A program made the position numbers and the translations under genes. The notes below the pieces were generated by a model. That model was not told the DNA's origin. It was given only the letters and a program-made list of their open reading frames with translations, and searched no databases. This document shows positions 1 through 8,034 of a stretch of DNA of 64,000 bases, piece by piece (within the stretch, counting starts at the first letter, position 1; each line of letters opens with the position of its first letter). This DNA is from Thalassotalea algicola (GTDB lineage: Bacteria; Pseudomonadota; Gammaproteobacteria; Enterobacterales; Alteromonadaceae), in NCBI RefSeq assembly GCF_012932965.1, contig NZ_JABBXH010000005.1, positions 62,001-126,000 on the forward strand, in the 5' to 3' direction.

Positions 1-2
1 AT

Positions 3-887
3 GAGACTGATCAGGCATCCAAAAAAGCGGCGTTGAAAGAAGCGGCTCAGCAGTTTGAATCTATTTTTATGCAAATGCTGTTAAAGAGCATGCGTAAAGC
101 AGAAGAAGTACTGGAATCGGACAGTCCATTTAATTCTCAGTCGACTAAATTTTATCGTGATATGCATGATCAGCAGTTGGCGGTAGAAATGTCTGCCAAT
201 GGTTCACTTGGTTTAGCCGAGTTAATCGAGAGACAACTTGGTGGTGGTGATGGAAATTTCACTCCAAGTTCAGTTTTAAGAACCGAGCAACAGGCGCCAA
301 AAGCGTTTAAAATTGAACAGTTTGCAGAAAAGTTCTTGCAAGGGCCGTCAAATAATCGACAAGTTAATGATAACTCTGTGCTGCTTAACTCTCAGACTAA
401 AGAATCTGAGATCACATTTAAAGCCCCTAAGGACTTTGTTACTGCTTTGCAAGAGCCTGCGAAAACAGTACAAAAGCAGCTTGGTATCCCTTTTGAAGTA
501 GTTATTGCACAAGCTGCATTAGAGACTGGTTGGGGCCAAAAAGTCATTAAAACTAATAATGGTAAAAGCTCTAATAATTTATTCAATATCAAGGCTGATC
601 GTCGCTGGGCCGGCGATAGCATTAATAAAGATACGCTTGAATATGAACAAGGAGCAATGGTTAAAAAACGTGAGCCATTCCGTGTGTACGACTCAATAAA
701 AGACAGTGTAAATGACTATGTAAACTTCTTATCTTCAGGCGAAAGATATCAAGAAGCACTTACTAAACCTGAAAATGTGGAACACTTCCTGCAAGGATTA
801 CAGAAAGCTGGTTATGCGACGGATCCTAAGTACGCTGAAAAGATAATGGGTACTTTAAAAACCGTCACCAATTTATTAAGTAATTAA
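3..887 (+). CDS. flgJ: FlgJ, rod-capping protein with muramidase domain (5' end outside window)
   Basis: FlgJ caps the growing flagellar rod in the periplasm and cuts peptidoglycan so the rod can pass. The frame is open to the left edge, so the gene starts before the window; a TTG at 33 only looks like a start. The N-terminal rod-binding part shows the family pattern FESIFMQMLLKSMR near position 55-100. A spacer of about 70 residues follows, then a glucosaminidase-type domain with AQAALETGWGQ near 508-540 and NLFNIKA near 575. This two-domain form is typical of gammaproteobacteria. The next gene is flgK, 45 bases downstream, as in other polar clusters. The product is clear; only the start is unknown. 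Confidence 0.95.
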   Translation, partial: ETDQASKKAALKEAAQQFESIFMQMLLKSMRKAEEVLESDSPFNSQSTKFYRDMHDQQLAVEMSANGSLGLAELIERQLGGGDGNFTPSSVLRTEQQAPKAFKIEQFAEKFLQGPSNNRQVNDNSVLLNSQTKESEITFKAPKDFVTALQEPAKTVQKQLGIPFEVVIAQAALETGWGQKVIKTNNGKSSNNLFNIKADRRWAGDSINKDTLEYEQGAMVKKREPFRVYDSIKDSVNDYVNFLSSGERYQEALTKPENVEHFLQGLQKAGYATDPKYAEKIMGTLKTVTNLLSN

Positions 888-907
888 TTCGCTATCGAAT
901 GGTACAC

Positions 908-922
908 CCTCGGTAGCCGAGG
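908..922 (+). promoter_or_regulatory. Hairpin covering the flgK ribosome binding site
   Basis: CCTCGG and CCGAGG pair perfectly around a TAG loop. The 3' arm runs into the Shine-Dalgarno AGGAG (920-924), which lies 8 bases before the flgK ATG. If it folds in RNA, it would partly hide the ribosome binding site. The pairing is seen; the effect on translation is inferred. Confidence 0.45.
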
Positions 923-932
923 AGTGTAGAGC

Positions 933-2894
933 ATGTCTGTTAATTTGTATAATACTGGAGTTAGTGGCATTTTGTCTGCTCAACAACAGTTGGCAACAAC
1001 AGGCCATAATATTGCCAATGTTAATACTGAAGGTTACAGCCGACAGCGAGCAGAGCAGAGCCCACAAATAGGGTTGTATAATGGCGATAATTATCTTGGC
1101 TCTGGCTCCTATATTACCGACATCCGTCGAATTTATGACGAATTTGCTCAAAAAGAGCAGATGCTTAATCAAACCAATCTTGGCTATGCCGACGGCATGC
1201 ACCTCAGCCTTGACCAACTAAATAATATTATCAGTAGTTCCGGTGAGTCGATAAACTCAAGTATTGAACAGTTCTATGTATCGGTTAATGCAATAGCTGA
1301 TGATCCTAGCAATTTGGGCTTGCGCAATATGGCACTAAGCCAAGCGGGAATTGTGGCAAGTAACTTCAACTCCATTAGTAGTCAGTTTGATCAATTGGAA
1401 AAGTCTGTGAACGGAGAGATAGAGCAAATTGCCGTTCAGATTACCGAAATTGGTAGAGAGCTTGCTCGTATAAATGATCAAATATTGCAAAACAAGAGTT
1501 TTGATGGCTCTGGTCAGCCAAATGATTTACTCGATTCTAGAGAAAAGTTAATCGCAGACTTAAGTAAGTATACAAAAGTAAATGCGATAGAAGATCAACA
1601 TGGTGTAATGACCGTTATGATTGGCGGTGGCACGACTTTAGTCGCTGGCGCAACGACCCTTTCTGTAGAAGTAAAGTCTGGCGATCCAGATCCCGCACAA
1701 ACCCAACTTGAATTAGTTAATGGAACAACGCGCCTTGCTATTGATGAGAGAACGATGGGAGGAGAGCTAGGAGCTAAATTTGAATATCGAGATGTTGACT
1801 TAAAACAAGCACGAGCCGATATTGATCGCATCTCTACAGCGATAGCAATCACAATTAATGAAGTTCAGGCGCAAGGCCTTGACTTGAATGGCGTGCAAGG
1901 CGCAGACATATTCAATGATGTTAACTCCCCAACATTAGTCACAAGTCGAATTCAAAAACATGCAGGTAATACCGGTGGTCAGAATGGAGAAATTCATATT
2001 GACCCTACAGCACTTGGCCAGCTTTCTAGCGATGAGTTTGAAATTGAATTTGATGGTGCGAATTATCAATTAACCAATTTGAATACTGGCGTAACTTCAG
2101 CATTAGGTGCACCTGGTGGTGGCCCATTTGCTACAGGTTTTGGCTTTGATTTCGTTGAAAGTGGCGGTGCTCCTCTTGCAGGCGACAAGTTTCTAGTTCG
2201 TCCGGGCGAGAATAGTGCGGCATTAATGCAACAAGTCATGACTAACGGTGAAGGAATAGCAGCAAGTTCTGCAGTAGAGATTTCACCTTCAGACGATAAT
2301 ATTAGCGCTGGGAAAATTGAAGTGACAAATGTCACTAACCCTGCAGCAGCAAGAGCTTTAATGCCGATGCGCATCGAAGTGTTAGAAAACCCTGCAAACG
2401 TTTTTACCTATGATGTTTATGACAACACGAACGCACTTATCACTACCGCTGCATATACCCCCCCGGCACAAACTATTAACATCGGTGGTGTTTTTGATGT
2501 AGAAATCACAGGAACACCGTCGGGTATTGCAACAAATGGTCCTGAAGTATTCGATATAGTTGATGCATTTGGCCTCGGTAATGGTAGCAATGCTTTTGAT
2601 ATGGCTAATACCAAAGATGAAGGTTTATTAAACAATGGTCGAGAAACGTTTAACCAAAATCTAGCAATAAGCACTGCAACGGTAGGCACCAATGCCCATT
2701 CAGCAAAATTAGTAGCTGATACTGCAGATGCGCTTTTCACACAATCATTTAATCGGAATCAAGAGGTCAAAGGTGTAAACCTCGATGAAGAGGCCGCGAA
2801 TTTACTTAAGTTCCAGCAAGCTTATCAAGCATCTTCAAAAATAATCTCAATTGCCAGTACTATTTTTGACACCTTATTAAATTCGGCGCGTTAG
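933..2894 (+). CDS. flgK: FlgK, flagellar hook-filament junction protein 1 (HAP1)
   Basis: FlgK forms the first junction ring between hook and filament and is exported by the flagellar type III system. The N-terminus (SVNLYNTGVSGILSAQQQL, then GHNIANVNTEGYSRQ) is the conserved D0 helix and rod/hook signature shared by axial proteins. The C-terminus (NLDEEAANLLKFQQAYQAS, then ASTIFDTLLN) is the matching D0 helix. At 653 residues it is of usual length for marine gammaproteobacteria. The middle part (about 300-560) is the variable exposed domain. The ATG at 933 follows AGGAG. flgL starts 9 bases after the stop, so the two are co-transcribed. Confidence 0.97.
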   Translation: MSVNLYNTGVSGILSAQQQLATTGHNIANVNTEGYSRQRAEQSPQIGLYNGDNYLGSGSYITDIRRIYDEFAQKEQMLNQTNLGYADGMHLSLDQLNNIISSSGESINSSIEQFYVSVNAIADDPSNLGLRNMALSQAGIVASNFNSISSQFDQLEKSVNGEIEQIAVQITEIGRELARINDQILQNKSFDGSGQPNDLLDSREKLIADLSKYTKVNAIEDQHGVMTVMIGGGTTLVAGATTLSVEVKSGDPDPAQTQLELVNGTTRLAIDERTMGGELGAKFEYRDVDLKQARADIDRISTAIAITINEVQAQGLDLNGVQGADIFNDVNSPTLVTSRIQKHAGNTGGQNGEIHIDPTALGQLSSDEFEIEFDGANYQLTNLNTGVTSALGAPGGGPFATGFGFDFVESGGAPLAGDKFLVRPGENSAALMQQVMTNGEGIAASSAVEISPSDDNISAGKIEVTNVTNPAAARALMPMRIEVLENPANVFTYDVYDNTNALITTAAYTPPAQTINIGGVFDVEITGTPSGIATNGPEVFDIVDAFGLGNGSNAFDMANTKDEGLLNNGRETFNQNLAISTATVGTNAHSAKLVADTADALFTQSFNRNQEVKGVNLDEEAANLLKFQQAYQASSKIISIASTIFDTLLNSAR

Positions 2895-2903
2895 GAGTAA
2901 ATT

Positions 2904-4112
2904 ATGAGAGTTTCAACAGCGCAGATGTTTTTACAAAGCACTAAGCATATGACGACTAATGAGTCGAAGCTTAATGATCAATCAGCTTATTTAGCTACTG
3001 GAAAGAAAGTGCTTACGGCAAAGGATAATGGTGTTCAATATGGCACCTTGATCGGTTATAAAGACGAGCTTCAATCGATTGAGCTTTACCGTAGGAATAT
3101 TACTCAAGCAACTAATAGAAATTCTTTATCCGAAGTACAATTTTCTTCAGCGCAAAATGTGCTAAATCAAATTAAAACAACATTTATTCAAGCAAATAAT
3201 GGTGCAATGTCTGATGACGATAGAGATGCGTTATCTGAACAATTAATGCAAAACCTTGAACAAATGTTAGATATTGCCAATGCCAAAGATGAAACAGGTG
3301 GCTATGTTTTTTCTGGTTATCAAATTGATGTGAAACCTTTTGAATTACAACCAGATAATTCAGTGAATTATATGGGGGATAATGGCGTTAGAGAACTAAA
3401 AATTTCTCGTAGTGTAGCTGTGCCATTAAATCAACCAGGTGATGATGCGTTCGAGAAAGTAGAAAATAGGTTAGGGGATTTTTCAGCTACTTATAATACA
3501 AACACTAGCGGTGCTTCGGTCAATAAGGCTGTCATCTCTGATCGAGGAGTTTATGTCGATAATGCACCTTACACTCTAGATTTCACCGATGTTGATACGG
3601 ACGGCAATCTTGAGCTTACTATTACTGATGGTGTGGCAACAACTGTCACTTTTGACCCATACGTTCCTGGCCAAACATATGGCTTTCCTGGAATGGAGGT
3701 TTCATTAGAAGGTATTCCTAATGTAGGCGATCAGGTAACACTTAATCCTGAGCCGAATATCAGTATTTTCCAAACGATCAAAGAGGCGATTGATTGGGTG
3801 AATGTAAAGAGCCCTGCTAATGGTACTGAAAAACACAAAACTGAATATGGCCATATATTAAGTCAAATAAATGCTTCACTTAACCATATTTCAACGCGGC
3901 AAGGTGATGCCGGCATTAACTTGCAATTGCTGCAAACTCAGTCCACTTATCATCAAGATAATGAACTATTGATGGAACAAGGCAGATCTTCTATCGAAGA
4001 TTTAGACTATGCGGCGGCAGTTACTGAGTTTGAACAAGCCAAAGTCGCGCTTCAAGCAGCACAGCAAACATACGTTAAAGTACAAAATTTAAGCTTATTT
4101 AATTTTATTTAG
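2904..4112 (+). CDS. flgL: FlgL, flagellar hook-filament junction protein 3 (HAP3)
   Basis: FlgL forms the second junction ring, on which flagellin polymerises. The N-terminus (MRVSTAQMFLQSTKHM, then LNDQSAYLATGKKV) and the C-terminal helix (AAVTEFEQAKVALQAAQQTYVKVQNLSLFNFI) match FlgL/flagellin-type D0-D1 helices; the end SLFNFI is typical of FlgL. Length (402) fits the family. A GAGTAA-type ribosome site precedes the ATG, 9 bases after flgK. The first flagellin follows after 62 bases that contain a sigma-54 promoter, so flgKL and the flagellins are separate transcription units. Confidence 0.96.
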   Translation: MRVSTAQMFLQSTKHMTTNESKLNDQSAYLATGKKVLTAKDNGVQYGTLIGYKDELQSIELYRRNITQATNRNSLSEVQFSSAQNVLNQIKTTFIQANNGAMSDDDRDALSEQLMQNLEQMLDIANAKDETGGYVFSGYQIDVKPFELQPDNSVNYMGDNGVRELKISRSVAVPLNQPGDDAFEKVENRLGDFSATYNTNTSGASVNKAVISDRGVYVDNAPYTLDFTDVDTDGNLELTITDGVATTVTFDPYVPGQTYGFPGMEVSLEGIPNVGDQVTLNPEPNISIFQTIKEAIDWVNVKSPANGTEKHKTEYGHILSQINASLNHISTRQGDAGINLQLLQTQSTYHQDNELLMEQGRSSIEDLDYAAAVTEFEQAKVALQAAQQTYVKVQNLSLFNFI

Positions 4113-4117
4113 AATTA

Positions 4118-4134
4118 TTGGCACGCATGATGCT
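4118..4134 (+). promoter_or_regulatory. Sigma-54 promoter of the first flagellin gene
   Basis: TTGGCACGCATGATGCT carries GG at 4120-4121 and GC at 4132-4133 with exactly 10 bases between. It matches the RpoN consensus TGGCAC-N5-TTGC except TGC for TTGC. It lies about 40 bases before the flagellin ATG. In Vibrio, only flaA among the flagellins is driven by sigma-54 and FlrC; the same arrangement is inferred here. Confidence 0.75.
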
Positions 4135-4174
4135 TTGATTTTAGTGTCAAAATATAAACAGAGAGAGGTTGGTT

Positions 4175-5146
4175 ATGCCTTTATACGTAAACAGTAATAT
4201 TAGTGCATTAAATGCACAACGACAGCTGAGTAGTTCAGGTAATGCATTAGATACGTCATTCAAGCGATTATCGTCAGGTTTACGTATTAACAGTGCAGCA
4301 GACGATGCAGCGGGTCTTCAAATTTCAGACCGTTTGCAATCTCAAATATTGGGTTTAAACCAAGGAAACCGAAATGCTAATGATGGTATTTCTCTAGCGC
4401 AAACAGCAGAAGGCGCGATGGATGAAATGACATCAATGTTTCAACGTATTCGTACGCTAGCGCAACAAGCAGCAAATGGTTCGAATACTGGTGACGATCG
4501 ATTAGCACTTCAACAAGAAATTGTGGCGTTAGCGGAAGAAATTAACCGCGTGGCATCAGATACTACATTTGGTGGGCAAAACCTGTTAGATGGTACTTAT
4601 TCAGCGGTTTTCCAAGTAGGTGCAGATGCTAACCAAGTTATTGGTTTTAGTATGGAAAACGTCGGTGCAACCGCGGCGATTAACAGTTTGACTGCAAATG
4701 GTGGTTTTACGTTATCAGGAATTGCCGGTATCGCGAGTGCCGTAACGGGCAATGCTCTATCTGACTTGTCAGTAGGTATATCTGGCGCATTAACATCTAT
4801 TGCGACAGATGGAACATTTGCTAGTCGTTTTGTTGCTTCTAGTATCAGTGTTTCTACCCAGGATAATGCACAGTTTGTTTTAGCAGGTGTTGACGCGCTA
4901 ATCGCTGTTGTAGATAAAAAACGTGCGGAGTTAGGTGCGGTACAAAATCGATTCCAATCAACGATTCGAAACCAAGCCAATATTTCTGAAAACTTATCGG
5001 CAGCGAAGTCTCGTATTAAAGATGCTGACTTTGCAGCGGAAACGGCGGCATTAACTCGAAATCAAATTTTACAACAAGCCTCACAGACAATCTTGGGTCA
5101 AGCGAACCAACGACCACAAGCAGCGTTAAGCTTACTACAGGGCTAA
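4175..5146 (+). CDS. fliC: Flagellin 1 (sigma-54-type promoter)
   Basis: This is a structural subunit of the flagellar filament, exported through the hollow axis. The start is the ATG at 4175 after GAGAGAGG; an in-frame TTG at 4169 is too close to that site. The 323 residues hold the conserved N-terminal D0-D1 helices (LNAQRQLSSSGNALDTSFKR, then SSGLRINSAADDAAGLQI), a short central part (about 160-235) and the C-terminal helices ending ILGQANQRPQAALSLL. There are no large D2/D3 domains. The central segment is nearly identical in protein to flagellin 2. It ends with an extra Gln-Gly. Ser/Thr residues in the central part are candidate glycan sites given the neighbouring sugar genes (inference). 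Confidence 0.97.
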   Translation: MPLYVNSNISALNAQRQLSSSGNALDTSFKRLSSGLRINSAADDAAGLQISDRLQSQILGLNQGNRNANDGISLAQTAEGAMDEMTSMFQRIRTLAQQAANGSNTGDDRLALQQEIVALAEEINRVASDTTFGGQNLLDGTYSAVFQVGADANQVIGFSMENVGATAAINSLTANGGFTLSGIAGIASAVTGNALSDLSVGISGALTSIATDGTFASRFVASSISVSTQDNAQFVLAGVDALIAVVDKKRAELGAVQNRFQSTIRNQANISENLSAAKSRIKDADFAAETAALTRNQILQQASQTILGQANQRPQAALSLLQG

Positions 5147-5176
5147 CGAATATTCGTTCTATTTAAAAATAGATAT

Positions 5177-5212
5177 AAAGGCATTAAAAGTTTATCTTTT
5201 AGTGCCTTTTTT
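5177..5212 (+). terminator. Rho-independent terminator after flagellin 1
   Basis: The arms AAAGGCATTAAAAG and CTTTTAGTGCCTTT pair with one G-T wobble around TTTAT and are followed by a run of T. It ends the flagellin 1 transcript, so flagellin 2 needs its own promoter, which is seen at 5265. Confidence 0.85.
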
Positions 5213-5264
5213 ATTGAAAAATATAAAGTTTTTAAAAATAAATAAAAAAATACTCAAATACTAC

Positions 5265-5291
5265 TAAAGGAAAAAAATGAACGGCCGATAA
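5265..5291 (+). promoter_or_regulatory. Sigma-28 (FliA) promoter of flagellin 2
   Basis: TAAAGGAA (5265-5272), 11 bases, then a perfect GCCGATAA (5284-5291). The consensus is TAAAGTTT-N11-GCCGATAA. It lies after the terminator of flagellin 1 and about 88 bases before the next ATG. fliA itself is at 49427. Confidence 0.88.
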
Positions 5292-5298
5292 GGTGTTT

Positions 5299-5347
5299 GT
5301 CGGGGGGTGAGAGACCCGACGCGAGCTAGAAGTTAAAAGCACTAGCT
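5299..5347 (+). promoter_or_regulatory. Structured 5' leader of flagellin 2
   Basis: Two hairpins lie between the sigma-28 promoter and the ATG. GTCGGG (5299-5304) pairs with CCCGAC (5315-5320), and AGCTAG (5324-5329) pairs with CTAGCT (5342-5347). They would lie at the start of the mRNA and could affect stability or translation. The pairing is seen; function is inferred. Confidence 0.45.
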
Positions 5348-5378
5348 TAACGTTCAATAGAGTAAAGAGAGTATAGTT

Positions 5379-6347
5379 ATGGCTTTATATGTAAATACCA
5401 ATGTGAGTTCATTAAATGCACAAAGACAGTTAATGAACTCAGGGAATTCACTAGACACTTCATTTAAGCGTCTATCTTCTGGCTTACGCATTAATAGTGC
5501 GGCGGACGATGCTGCTGGCCTTCAAATTTCAGACCGTTTACAGTCTCAAATTATGGGGCTTAACCAAGGTAACCGAAATGCAAATGACGGTATTTCTTTG
5601 GCGCAAACGGCTGAAGGTGCAATGGATGAAGTTACCCAAATGTTTCAGCGTGTTAGAACGCTAGCACAACAAGCTGCAAATGGTTCAAATACTGATGAAG
5701 ATCGTTTAGCTCTTCAAGAAGAAATTAGAGCATTAGCAGAAGAAGTAAACCGTGTAGCTTCAGATACAACGTTCGGCGGACAAAACTTACTTGATGGAAC
5801 TTACAAGGCAAGTTTCCAGGTAGGTGCAGACGCAAACCAAGTTATTGGTTTCAGTATGCAAGATGTAGGTAGTACGGCAGCGATTAATCGTATGACAGCG
5901 AATGGCGGTTTTACGTTATCAGGTATTGCTGGTATCGCGAGTGCTGTAACAGGTAATGCCTTATCAGACTTATCAGTAGGTATCTCTGGTGCATTAACAT
6001 CAATTGCAACAGACGGTACTTTTGCTAGTCGCTTCGTAATGTCGACTATTAGTGTATCAACTCAAGATAATGCTCAGTTTATTTTGGCCGGTGTTGATTC
6101 ATTGATTGCTGTTGTAGATAAGAAACGAGCAGAGTTAGGTGCTATTCAAAATCGCTTCCAATCAACTATTCGTAACCAATCGAATATTTCAGAAAACTTA
6201 TCAGCAGCAAAATCGCGCATTAAAGATGCTGACTTTGCAGCAGAAACTGCAGCATTAACTCGAAATCAAATCTTGCAACAAGCAAGTCAAACAATTTTGA
6301 GTCAAGCAAATCAGCGTCCTCAAGCAGCGTTAAGTTTATTAGGCTAA
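5379..6347 (+). CDS. fliC: Flagellin 2 (sigma-28-dependent)
   Basis: Filament subunit of 322 residues with the same layout as flagellin 1: N-terminal helices (NVSSLNAQRQLMNSGNSLDT), a short central part and a C-terminal D0 helix ending SQANQRPQAALSLLG. Residues about 165-215 are the same as in flagellin 1 at the protein level, yet many codons differ, so the similarity is kept by selection rather than by very recent copying. Residues about 97-145 (NTDEDRLALQEEIRALAEEV) are shared instead with flagellin 4. The ATG follows an AAAGAGAG site. Its own promoter and terminator flank it. Confidence 0.97.
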   Translation: MALYVNTNVSSLNAQRQLMNSGNSLDTSFKRLSSGLRINSAADDAAGLQISDRLQSQIMGLNQGNRNANDGISLAQTAEGAMDEVTQMFQRVRTLAQQAANGSNTDEDRLALQEEIRALAEEVNRVASDTTFGGQNLLDGTYKASFQVGADANQVIGFSMQDVGSTAAINRMTANGGFTLSGIAGIASAVTGNALSDLSVGISGALTSIATDGTFASRFVMSTISVSTQDNAQFILAGVDSLIAVVDKKRAELGAIQNRFQSTIRNQSNISENLSAAKSRIKDADFAAETAALTRNQILQQASQTILSQANQRPQAALSLLG

Positions 6348-6358
6348 TCTCTCGAATT

Positions 6359-6390
6359 AGTTAGTGACCAAATTGGTCACTAACTGTTTT
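6359..6390 (+). terminator. Terminator after flagellin 2
   Basis: AGTTAGTGACCAA and TTGGTCACTAACT are perfect 13-base arms around one A, followed by GTTTT. The T run is short but the stem is very strong. It separates flagellins 2 and 3. Confidence 0.75.
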
Positions 6391-6455
6391 ATTCGAACAT
6401 ACTTTTGAAAAGAGTATTAGCGATAGTTTAACTAACGCAACAAATGTTAACTCTC

Positions 6456-6579
6456 TGCCGTAAGACGGCAACGCGTGGAGGCGACATCATTTCGGGGTAA
6501 TGACTACATTGTGTCAAATGTATTCAAGAAATGATGAAAACCAGAAACACAAAGGTAGATTCTAAGCACTTTTTCTACC
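6456..6579 (+). promoter_or_regulatory. Highly structured leader region before flagellin 3
   Basis: Four inverted repeats fill the leader. TGCCGT/ACGGCA lies at 6456-6470 with an AAG loop. CATCATTTC/GAAATGATG (6485-6493 and 6528-6536) encloses TACATT/AATGTA (6505-6510 and 6517-6522). GGTAGA/TCTACC lies at 6554-6559 and 6574-6579. No sigma-28 or sigma-54 promoter could be recognised. Either the promoter is of another type or control is at RNA level (inference). Confidence 0.5.
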
Positions 6580-6597
6580 AAGCAGAGAGATGTTGAT

Positions 6598-7566
6598 ATG
6601 GCTTTATTTATTAATACCAATATCAGCGCTTTAAATGCACAACGTCAAATCAGTAACATAAGCAGCGCACTGGATACATCATTTGAGCGATTATCTACAG
6701 GGCTTAGAATTAATTCAGCTGCCGATGATGCTGCAGGACTACAAATAACAGACAGATTACAGTCCCAAATTTTAGGACTACAACAGGGAAACCGGAATGC
6801 AAATGATGGTATTTCCTTGGCCCAAACAGTTGAAGGTGCAATGGATGAAGTTACCCTAATGTTTCAAAGGGTAAGGACGTTAGCACAACAGGCAGCAAAT
6901 GGGGCAAATACAGGTGAAGATCGACTAGCGGTGCAAGAAGAGGTTCGTGCATTAATGGAAGAAGTAAACCGTATTGCCAAAGATACCACTTTTGGTGGAG
7001 AAAATTTGCTTGATGGTACATATCGTTCTGTTATTCATATTGGGGCTGATGCAAATCAAGTGATCAGTTTTAATATGCAACAAGTAGGTGCAACCGCCGC
7101 TATTAATCGTTTAACGGCAAATGGTGGTTTTACGTTGTCAGGTATTGCAACTATTGCTAGTGCAGTAGTCGGGGCAAGATTGAGCACATTAGCTGAAGGT
7201 GTATCTGATCTAGAAAATGCGGCATTAGCAGCAGATCAGTTTAATGTACATTTTCGAGCGAGTGCAATTTCAGTTTCCTCAATTACAAACGCGCAACTTA
7301 CCTTGGCGGGTATGGATTCACTAATTGCTGTTGTAGATAAAAAGCGTGCAGAGTTGGGTGCAATACAAAATAGATTTGAAGCGACGATTAGAAATCAGGC
7401 CAACACTGCTGAAAATTTGTCAGCAGCAAGGTCGAGGATAAAAGATACAGACTTTGCAAGTGAAACTGCTGTATTGACAAAAAGTCAGATATTGCAGCAG
7501 GCAAGTCAAACAATTTTGAGCCAAGCGAATCAAAGGCCTCAAACTGCGTTAAGCCTATTAGGATGA
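6598..7566 (+). CDS. fliC: Flagellin 3 (divergent paralogue)
   Basis: Filament subunit, 322 residues, with intact N-terminal helices (NTNISALNAQRQISNISSAL) and C-terminal helix (SQANQRPQTALSLLG). It differs from its three neighbours at many places that are fixed among them: DTSFERLSTG for K/S, QITDRLQSQ, LMEEVNRIAKD, a central part rich in Ala and Glu (ARLSTLAEGVSDLENAALAA), and SITNAQLTLAG for STQDNAQFVLAG. It still has the core residues needed for assembly, so it is not a pseudogene. The ATG follows AGAGAGATG. Lack of a visible FliA promoter suggests a minor or condition-specific subunit (inference). Confidence 0.95.
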   Translation: MALFINTNISALNAQRQISNISSALDTSFERLSTGLRINSAADDAAGLQITDRLQSQILGLQQGNRNANDGISLAQTVEGAMDEVTLMFQRVRTLAQQAANGANTGEDRLAVQEEVRALMEEVNRIAKDTTFGGENLLDGTYRSVIHIGADANQVISFNMQQVGATAAINRLTANGGFTLSGIATIASAVVGARLSTLAEGVSDLENAALAADQFNVHFRASAISVSSITNAQLTLAGMDSLIAVVDKKRAELGAIQNRFEATIRNQANTAENLSAARSRIKDTDFASETAVLTKSQILQQASQTILSQANQRPQTALSLLG

Positions 7567-8034
7567 TGTGTATTAGAGTTCACCAGTGCGGCAAGGATTG
7601 CCGTTATAGGTAAAAATCTGCCGGTTATTAGTCTTTTACTTAGAGCAATAATATTGCTAGTGAGAATTAAGTAATGAATAATGGGTAGAGACGCGCCCTT
7701 ATCGTATGGGGTAATTCGGTAAGGGCGCTATATATTAATGGTGTTTTGTTGAAAGCGTGGAGGCTATAAACAATTTTACATCATTAATCGCGAACCTCTC
7801 TCACATTCGCGTAATTTTAATAAGCATATTGTGTGCCAACTTTTACGGATGAAAGAGTGCTGTTGTTTGTTTATTATACCGAGTCATACTCTCGACTCAA
7901 AATAAAAGGGAAGACTTAGTCTTCCCTTTTTCCTCATACAGCAAAAATTCCATTTTATACTTACGGTTGTTAAATTTATAAATTGTTTAAAATCAATGGG
8001 TAACAAATTAATTTAAAATAATTTTAAAAAAGTC
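7567..8034 (+). other. Gene-free region with several perfect inverted repeats; possible RNA
   Basis: No reading frame with flagellar or other similarity is seen here. The stretch contains the inverted repeats CGGCAA/TTGCCG (7589-7603), AGCAATA/TATTGCT (7644-7658), GCGCCCTTA/TAAGGGCGC (7693-7728) and CGCGAA/TTCGCG (7789-7811), ending with a strong terminator at 7904. It could be a long structured 3' UTR of flagellin 3 or a separate small RNA. I found no convincing promoter inside it. Confidence 0.4.
7904..7931 (+). terminator. Strong Rho-independent terminator before flagellin 4
   Basis: AAAAGGGAAGAC and GTCTTCCCTTTT form a perfect 12-base stem around TTA, ending in five T. The symmetric A and T runs could also allow function on the other strand. 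It lies 337 bases after flagellin 3, far for a simple gene-end terminator. Confidence 0.85.

Noticed and set aside
1-887. FlgJ as a truncated pseudogene
   Set aside because: The reading frame is open to the window edge and the truncation is only due to the cut of the window; all domains seen are intact.
6457-6464. GCCGTAAG as sigma-28 -10 element for flagellin 3
   Set aside because: It is part of the TGCCGT-AAG-ACGGCA hairpin and the -35 position (CAACAAAT) does not match.
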